9,582 nt of DNA, from assembly GCA_964410015.1 (NCBI GenBank), contig CAYPFV010000128.1, positions 1 to 9,582 of the forward strand, written 5' to 3'. A program made the position numbers and the translations under genes. This DNA is from SKVR01 sp964410015 (GTDB lineage Bacteria > Bacteroidota > Bacteroidia > Bacteroidales > UBA7960). This document shows, one piece after another, positions 5,506-9,582 of the stretch (the first letter of the stretch is position 1; every line of letters starts with the position of its first letter). The notes beneath the pieces were generated by a model that did not search any database, was not told the DNA's origin, and saw only the letters and a list, made by a program, of their open reading frames with translations.

Positions 5506-6987
5506 CTATAGTTCTTTTCTGAGTCTGGCTACCGGAATATTAAGTTGCTCACGATATTTGGCTACAGTTCGGCGTGCAATATTATAGCCTTTATCCTTAA
5601 GTATTTTGGTCAGCTGCTCATCGGTAAGTGGTTTCAGTTTATCTTCATTGCTGATGCAATCTTGCAGTATTTTTTTTACTTCTCTGGTTGAAACCTCTTC
5701 TCCCTCTTCGTTTTGCAATGATTCAGAAAACAAACTTTTGAGCAGGAAAGTACCAAAAGGTGTTTGAACATATTTGCTGTTTGCCACTCTTGAAATTGTA
5801 GATATATCTAGTTGAACAATATCAGCAATATCTTTCAGAATCATAGGTTTGATCTTAGTTTCATCTCCGGAGAGAAAATAATCTTTTTGAAATGCGAGAA
5901 TTGCTTCCATGGTGGTGAGCAGCGTATTTTGTCTTTGTTTGATGGCATCAATAAACCATTTAGCACCATCGAGCTTTTGCTTAACAAACAAGAGTGCTTC
6001 TTTATCGCGTGTGGTTTTCTTCCCTTTTTGCTTTGCCATCGACTCAAGCATCTCAGTATATTTTCTGTTGATTTTTAGCTCGGGAGCGTTGCGCGAATTT
6101 AAATTCAATTCTAAAACGCCATTGTAATTGGTAATGATAAAATCGGGTACTACGTATTGAGCCGATTTGCCCGATTCGGTAAGTGTATTGCCTGGTTTTG
6201 GATTGAGTTTGAGTATTTCGTTGATGGCTTTTTTTAATTCTTCATCGGAGAGGTTATGTTTTTTTTGTATTTTGGAAAAATGCTTTTTGGTAAAGTCGGT
6301 AAAGTTCTTTTCCAACATAATTGTGGCATTTTCGATGTCGGGGGTTTTAGGTGTTTTGCGCCGGATTTGCAGAAGCAAACATTCCTGCAGGTCGCGTGCA
6401 CCCACTCCAGGTGGGTCAAATTCCTGCACTACCCGCAACAGGCGTATAACCTGGGTAAAATCTGTTTTTACGTTGAGAGAGAATGCCAGATCGTCTATCA
6501 GTGAATGAATATCGCGCTGTAAGTATCCTGCATCGTCAATGTTTCCAATAATATGTGTTGCGATGGTCATTTCCTCCTCGTCAAGATTTCTGAGTCCCAG
6601 TTGCGTTAGCAAGTGTTCCTGAAAACTGAAAGATGTAGACATGGGAACCTCTTTATGTTCATCATCAGCACTTGTATTGTTGGCAGATAGCTTGTAGTCG
6701 GGTATATCATCATCTTCTACATAATCAGAAATGTCAAATTCATTTTCAGGGTCATTTTCCGGTTCATCATAATCCTCGTCCTCTGCTTCAGGAACCTCAT
6801 CATAGTTTTCATCCTGAATATCTAATTCCTCGTCTTCTGCACCCTCTTCCAGCGCAGGGTTTTCTTCTATCTCTTCTTTTATTCGCTGTTCGAGCAAAAC
6901 AGTAGGAACCTGCAACAATTTCATCAGTTGAATTTGTTGTGGCGATAGTTTTTGCAAAAGCTTTTGCTGTAATCGTTGCTTTAACAT
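5506..6987 (-). CDS. rpoN: RNA polymerase sigma-54 factor
   Basis: A 493-residue sigma-54 factor, which directs RNA polymerase to -24/-12 promoters that need AAA+ enhancer-binding activators. Region I is the Gln/Leu-rich N-terminus (about 1-45, with LLQKLSPQQIQLMKLLQVP), the target of activators. Region II (about 46-110) is strongly acidic and low in complexity. The core-binding region follows, with the conserved FDPPGVGARDLQECLLLQ (190-207) and LNPKPG (261-266). A helix-turn-helix lies near 385-404 (DIADIVQLDISTISRVANSK), then KYVQTPFGTF. The RpoN box ARRTVAKYRE is at 471-480 in canonical form, so -24 recognition should be intact. Length is normal. It lies 111 bases downstream of asnS on the same strand and 2 bases upstream of the PAP2-like gene. 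A TATTTTTG box in the asnS-rpoN gap suggests it may also have its own promoter. Confidence 0.97.
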   Translation of the reverse strand: MLKQRLQQKLLQKLSPQQIQLMKLLQVPTVLLEQRIKEEIEENPALEEGAEDEELDIQDENYDEVPEAEDEDYDEPENDPENEFDISDYVEDDDIPDYKLSANNTSADDEHKEVPMSTSFSFQEHLLTQLGLRNLDEEEMTIATHIIGNIDDAGYLQRDIHSLIDDLAFSLNVKTDFTQVIRLLRVVQEFDPPGVGARDLQECLLLQIRRKTPKTPDIENATIMLEKNFTDFTKKHFSKIQKKHNLSDEELKKAINEILKLNPKPGNTLTESGKSAQYVVPDFIITNYNGVLELNLNSRNAPELKINRKYTEMLESMAKQKGKKTTRDKEALLFVKQKLDGAKWFIDAIKQRQNTLLTTMEAILAFQKDYFLSGDETKIKPMILKDIADIVQLDISTISRVANSKYVQTPFGTFLLKSLFSESLQNEEGEEVSTREVKKILQDCISNEDKLKPLTDEQLTKILKDKGYNIARRTVAKYREQLNIPVARLRKEL

Positions 6988-7048
6988 GCTTGTTTTTTTC
7001 GAATGTGATTTTTATAAAAAGTAAGAATATAAATTACGAATAAAAGAT

Positions 7049-7082
7049 CAAAAATATAATATTTATCCATTTGTATATTAAA
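7049..7082 (-). promoter_or_regulatory. Candidate rpoN promoter
   Basis: In minus-strand orientation TATTTTTG (7049-7056) matches TAnnTTTG fully; a TTTA at 7079-7082 lies 22 bases upstream as a weak -33. It sits in the 111-bp gap between asnS and rpoN, giving a leader of roughly 55 bases, and would let rpoN be expressed apart from asnS. The gap is very AT-rich, which raises the chance of accidental matches. Confidence 0.38.
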
Positions 7083-7098
7083 ATGATAAACGAAAATA

Positions 7099-8508
7099 TT
7101 AAAATTCTGCATTCAAAGGAGCTCTGGGAAAAGGTATAACGTCTCTGATGTTACCCATTCCGGTTACAAACAGCATCAGTCTTTCAAATCCCAAACCAAA
7201 GCCGCTGTGGGGTGCTGTACCGAATATCCTTGTTTCCAGATACCACCAGACATCCTTTTCCGGGATATCCAGTTCTTTGATACGGGAAAGCAGTTTTTCA
7301 TGGTTTTCTTCCCGCTGGCTACCGCCAATAATTTCTCCGATTTTAGGAAAAAGCACATCCATGGCTCGTACGGTTTTGTTATCGTCGTTTTGCTTCATGT
7401 AAAATGCTTTGATGTCTTTTGGATAATCGAATAGAATAACCGGTTTATTGAAATGTTTTTCAACCAGGTACCTTTCGTGTTCCGATTGCAAATCAACACC
7501 CCATTCTACTTTATACTCAAATTTTTCTCCAGAATCTATCAGAATATCCACTGCTTCAGTATAAGATAATCTTTTAAAAGTGTTTTTTATTATAAATTCG
7601 AGTCTCTCAATTAGATGTTTGTCATACATCTTCTGAAGAAATTCCAAATCATCGGTGCAGTTTTGGAGTACATATCTGATCAGGTATTTCAAAAAGTCTT
7701 CTGCCAGATCCTGGTTGTCTTTATCATCGTAAAAAGCCATTTCAGGTTCAATCATCCAGAATTCTGCCAGATGTCTTGTTGTGTTTGAATTTTCGGCTCT
7801 GAAAGTAGGTCCGAAAGTGTAAATATTTGATAAAGCCAATGCTCCAAGTTCGCCTTCCAATTGTCCGCTAACGGTGAGGTTGGTTTCTTTTCCGAAAAAA
7901 TCTTTGGTGTAATCAATCGTTCCTGTCTCCGTTTTAGGAGGGTTGCTCATATCGAGTGTTGTAACCCTGAACATGGCGCCTGCTCCTTCTGCATCGCTGC
8001 CGGTTATGATGGGAGTGTGCAGATAGAAAAATCCTTGAGAGTTAAAGTATTGGTGAATGGCAAATGACAAGGCATGCCTTATTCTGAGTATAGCACCAAA
8101 AGTATTGGTGCGGGGGCGAAGATGAGCGATCTCTCTTAAAAATTCCAGTGTATGTCCTTTCTTTTGCAAAGGATATTTCTCCGGATCGGCTCCACCATAA
8201 AGTTCAATCTGTTGTGCCAGTATCTCTACACTTTGTCCTTTTCCCTGCGATCTTACCAGTTTACCGTTTACCGAAATACAGGCACCTGTGGTAATCTGAC
8301 GAAGCAATTCATCGTTGTTAAACGCTGCTACATCAACCACAATTTGCAGGTTATGTATAATGCTACCATCGTTAAGGGCAATAAATGCTACATTTTTATT
8401 CCCTCTTTTGGTTCGAACCCAACCTTTTACATTTACCTGCTTGTCGAGCAGGTTTTCCTGGTCTTTTTTGATCAGATCAAAAATTTTGTGCCTTTTAGAT
8501 AAACTCAT
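7099..8508 (-). CDS. asnS: Asparaginyl-tRNA synthetase
   Basis: A 469-residue class IIb aminoacyl-tRNA synthetase that charges tRNA-Asn; length matches the bacterial AsnRS norm of about 466. The N-terminal OB-fold anticodon-binding domain covers about residues 20-105 (VKGWVRTKRGNKNVAFIALN). The catalytic core carries motif 2 near 236-256 (FRAEN, then TRHLAEFWMIEPE) with Arg237 for ATP, and motif 3 GFGLGFERL at 436-444 with Arg443. The C-terminus NIRDVIPFPRAPLNAEF is the AsnRS-type ending, and the overall pattern favours AsnRS over the related AspRS and LysRS. A dedicated AsnRS allows direct charging rather than relying on transamidation. The start at 8508 precedes the MSLSKRHKIFDLI helix. It is first in the array asnS-rpoN-PAP2-like; a TATTTTTG box lies about 110 bases upstream. 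Confidence 0.97.
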   Translation of the reverse strand: MSLSKRHKIFDLIKKDQENLLDKQVNVKGWVRTKRGNKNVAFIALNDGSIIHNLQIVVDVAAFNNDELLRQITTGACISVNGKLVRSQGKGQSVEILAQQIELYGGADPEKYPLQKKGHTLEFLREIAHLRPRTNTFGAILRIRHALSFAIHQYFNSQGFFYLHTPIITGSDAEGAGAMFRVTTLDMSNPPKTETGTIDYTKDFFGKETNLTVSGQLEGELGALALSNIYTFGPTFRAENSNTTRHLAEFWMIEPEMAFYDDKDNQDLAEDFLKYLIRYVLQNCTDDLEFLQKMYDKHLIERLEFIIKNTFKRLSYTEAVDILIDSGEKFEYKVEWGVDLQSEHERYLVEKHFNKPVILFDYPKDIKAFYMKQNDDNKTVRAMDVLFPKIGEIIGGSQREENHEKLLSRIKELDIPEKDVWWYLETRIFGTAPHSGFGLGFERLMLFVTGMGNIRDVIPFPRAPLNAEF

Positions 8509-8851
8509 TACTGCTTTATTTTCTAATTATTTTTTTATATAAAATCTCTTTTTGTTTGTATATACCGCAAAAACAGATATTTGAAAGGCATTGCAATCTC
8601 TTTTGGGAAATACAGAATGCAAAAATACGACAATTTTATCAAGTAAAAAGAACATGTTTGGGTTTAGGATACACACATGTGGAATAATTGCAATCATTCA
8701 ATCCCATCTTGTATACTGGCAACAAAATTTTTCCAGATGATCCAGGGTATTTTTTCTAAGACAATTGTAGCAAAGATTTTTGAATTCTTACCGATTCTCT
8801 TGATGTCTGACCGGGCACTTATTATAAATCATTCAGGTTTATTTTAAACCA
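8509..8851. other. Non-coding interval upstream of asnS
   Basis: No gene is supported in these 343 bases between asnS and the M28/PDZ relic, both on the minus strand. It contains the candidate asnS promoter and, beside the relic's old stop codon, a small perfect palindrome GGTTTA-TTT-TAAACC (8836-8850) without a U tract. Nothing else recognisable was seen. Confidence 0.5.
8620..8627 (-). promoter_or_regulatory. Candidate -7 box for asnS
   Basis: In minus-strand orientation this reads TATTTTTG followed by C, a full TAnnTTTG match. A T-rich stretch (TTTT) lies about 17-18 bases upstream where the -33 TTTG should be. Transcription would start about 105 bases before the asnS ATG, the only good box found in the upstream 200 bases. 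Confidence 0.42.
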
Positions 8852-8972
8852 TCAGCACGCTACCTTTGCTTTTATCTTTTCTCCTTTCCACAAAACAACG
8901 ATCTCAATTGGTTTCTTGTGGTTTACTTCTCTTGTTCTTTTCATGAAAGAATAAATGTCATAAACTTTCCTT

Positions 8973-8980
8973 CTATTTAG
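8973..8980. repeat. Left copy of the 8-bp target-site duplication
   Basis: CTATTTAG, directly abutting the left terminal inverted repeat. It matches CTATTGAG at 9257-9264 in 7 of 8 positions. In the minus-strand frame it encodes the L-N-R part of the PDZ relic, so it is also ancestral coding sequence. Confidence 0.65.
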
Positions 8981-8995
8981 TCTTTGCAAGAAAAC
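8981..8995 (+). repeat. Left terminal inverted repeat
   Basis: TCTTTGCAAGAAAAC. Its reverse complement corresponds to 9242-9256 with 13 of 15 matches, including 12 consecutive (TTGCAAGAAAAC). Confidence 0.7.
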
Positions 8996-9200
8996 GCCAA
9001 ATACTGCGTTATTCTCGTTTTTGAACCGAGCCATAACAAAGATGATGACACACACGTACATGATTATAATGCGGGGCATGTAAAGCATGTAGTCAGACTT
9101 TTAGCAAGCTCCAACTGACCTGTTTTAATCAAATTATAAACAGATGAACCAGTCATTTACAAAAAGTAAAATCCTTATATTCAAAAACTTATAAATCCTT

Positions 9201-9226
9201 GTCTTTGACGATTTCTTATCAAAGAC
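9201..9226. repeat. Internal inverted repeat of the insertion element
   Basis: GTCTTTGA and TCAAAGAC form a perfect 8-bp stem around a 10-base loop, followed on the plus strand by ten A residues. The A run is on the wrong side for an intrinsic terminator in the direction of the peptidase gene. Confidence 0.6.
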
Positions 9227-9241
9227 AAAAAAAAAACAAGT

Positions 9242-9256
9242 GTTTTCTTGCAAGCA
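9242..9256 (-). repeat. Right terminal inverted repeat
   Basis: In minus-strand orientation TGCTTGCAAGAAAAC; it differs from the left repeat only at its second and third bases. Confidence 0.7.
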
Positions 9257-9264
9257 CTATTGAG
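9257..9264. repeat. Right copy of the 8-bp target-site duplication
   Basis: CTATTGAG, abutting the right terminal inverted repeat and matching the left copy at 7 of 8 positions. On the minus strand it encodes the end of the K-L-N stretch of the PDZ first half. Confidence 0.65.
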
Positions 9265-9393
9265 CTTTACTATGATGTTGCCATCAGTCATTCTGGTTTT
9301 TTGGGCAGGACGGTTTTCCAGGACTGCATCAATCCTCAGACCTTTTCCATCACAGGCATGAACGGGCATAAATCCCGGTGAAGTACCTCTTCT

Positions 9394-9582
9394 TTAGTTC
9401 TTACGGTTTTGAGATGCCTGGGTTGGGGTAAACACCGGTGCTTGCCGGTCTTTTAGCTGTTCAATAAAAAAATAGGATAGTTCCAATACTTTTCTTACTC
9501 CGGTGTGGTTAATTTTATCAGGGGTGTCGGCTGGTTTGTGGTAATCATCATGCAATCCTGTAAAAAAGAATAATACCGGAAT
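9394..9582 (-). CDS. M28 family zinc metallopeptidase, C-terminal part
   Basis: The last 62 residues of a peptidase whose start lies beyond the window. The segment PVLFFFTGLHDDYHKPADT matches the end of the M28 (aminopeptidase Y/YwaD-like) catalytic domain; the His in YHKPAD is the family's final zinc ligand, within a di-zinc centre that removes N-terminal residues from peptides. INHTGVRKVLELSYFFIEQL is the closing helix. The M28 proteins of this type in Bacteroidota are mostly exported and many carry a PDZ domain after the catalytic domain. Here the frame stops at TAA 9394-9396 after a short linker (APVFTPTQASQNRKN), and a PDZ relic follows in the same frame. The catalytic domain itself shows no defect in the visible part, so a PDZ-less peptidase may still be made. 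Whether the upstream part is intact cannot be seen. Confidence 0.85.
   Translation of the reverse strand: MPVLFFFTGLHDDYHKPADTPDKINHTGVRKVLELSYFFIEQLKDRQAPVFTPTQASQNRKN

Larger units (their letters stand above)
8981..9256. mobile_element. 276-bp MITE-like non-autonomous insertion
   Basis: The segment is bounded by 15-bp terminal inverted repeats (13/15 matching) and by an 8-bp duplication just outside them (CTATTTAG and CTATTGAG, 7/8). Removing it with one duplication copy restores the PDZ reading frame exactly, the strongest evidence that it is an insertion. It has no transposase or other recognisable coding content, so it would have depended on enzymes supplied elsewhere. Inside are a perfect 8-bp inverted repeat (GTCTTTGA at 9201-9208, TCAAAGAC at 9219-9226), a run of ten A residues at 9227-9236 and AAATCCTT repeated at 9169-9176 and 9193-9200. 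Eight-bp duplications occur in several IS families (for example IS66, ISL3, some IS256 and IS1595), but the end sequence is not one I can assign. One mismatch in the duplication and two in the ends suggest an old insertion. Confidence 0.72.
8852..9393 (-). pseudogene. Decayed PDZ domain of the M28 peptidase, split by an insertion
   Basis: The M28 frame continues past its TAA in the same frame. It first encodes SPGFMPVHACDGKGLRID, then AVLENRPAQKTRMTDGNIIV and KLN, a clear N-terminal half of a PDZ domain (compare the usual GMRIDGV, RPAxKAGM and GDIIV). After 276 inserted bases the second half appears: RKVYDIYSFMKRTREVNHK, then KPIEIVVLWKGEKIKAKVAC, ending at TGA 8852-8854. Joining 9393-9257 to 8972-8855, which keeps one copy of the flanking duplication, gives 255 bases or 85 codons in one frame with no stop, a normal PDZ length. 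Substitutions at usually conserved positions (KTRM for KAGM, DGN for DGD, MPVH for MPDY) fit relaxed selection. PDZ domains at the C-terminus of secreted M28 peptidases are, as I recall, common in Bacteroidota. The open frames of 78 and 62 codons here are fragments of this relic, not independent genes. Confidence 0.8.

Noticed and set aside
6167..6508. Plus-strand open frames of 80-110 codons within rpoN and others within asnS
   Set aside because: They are antisense shadows of well-supported conserved genes with no recognisable protein features.
8836..8850. GGTTTA-TTT-TAAACC palindrome as terminator of the peptidase transcript
   Set aside because: The stem is only 6 bp, AT-rich, and not followed by a U tract in the minus-strand direction.
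8852..9088. 78-codon minus-strand open frame as an independent small gene
   Set aside because: Its N-terminal half lies inside the 276-bp insertion and its C-terminal half is the second half of the PDZ relic, so it is a chance fusion; no ribosome binding site was seen.
9181..9369. 62-codon minus-strand open frame as a gene
   Set aside because: It is the first half of the PDZ relic read through into the insertion element; its ATG is an internal codon of the ancestral peptidase frame.
1..9582. Sigma-54 dependent -24/-12 promoters (TGGC-N8-TTGC type)
   Set aside because: No convincing match was noticed in the intergenic regions by eye; a matrix scan would be decisive.

Overview
The window looks like chromosomal DNA of a low-GC Bacteroidota bacterium, probably Bacteroidales/Marinilabiliales-like; this lineage call is inference. 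Supporting signs are TAnnTTTG-type -7 boxes upstream of several genes, few Shine-Dalgarno sequences, an OmpH/Skp-like periplasmic protein, a small signal-peptide-bearing outer-membrane beta-barrel protein, the YebC variant starting MGRAFEYRRA, and the gene order asnS-rpoN-PAP2-like membrane protein. The standard genetic code fits all genes. I saw no rRNA, tRNA, CRISPR array or complete insertion sequence.

Layout. 1-256: leader of the ompH-like gene with a candidate promoter. 257-829 (+): OmpH/Skp-like chaperone. It converges on yebC (916-1626, -), with a probable bidirectional terminator between them. 1627-2036: non-coding, holding a hairpin, iterated ATCTGTGT units and a 12-bp palindrome. 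2037-2705 (-): DsbA-fold protein with an incomplete CxxC. 2706-3114: non-coding. 3115-4059 (+): quinone oxidoreductase of the MDR superfamily. 4146-4832 (+): outer-membrane beta-barrel protein. 4880-8508 (-): the array asnS, rpoN, PAP2-like membrane protein, with rpoN and the PAP2-like gene only 2 bases apart. 8509-8851: non-coding, with a probable asnS promoter. 8852-9582 (-): the 3' part of an M28 metallopeptidase gene.

The most informative region is the right end. The M28 reading frame ends at a TAA (9394-9396), but the same frame continues downstream as a recognisable PDZ domain. That PDZ relic is cut in two by a 276-bp non-coding insertion (8981-9256) with 15-bp terminal inverted repeats (13/15 matching) and an 8-bp flanking duplication (7/8 matching). 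Removing the insertion and one copy of the duplication in silico restores an uninterrupted 85-codon PDZ frame. This is a strong footprint of a MITE-like element in a C-terminal domain that has decayed, leaving a peptidase that now probably ends right after its catalytic domain.

The other genes are mostly conserved housekeeping functions: envelope biogenesis (ompH, barrel, PAP2-like), translation (asnS, yebC), transcription (rpoN) and redox (MDR reductase, DsbA-like). I did not find a multi-gene defence or biosynthetic system, and I would not claim one.
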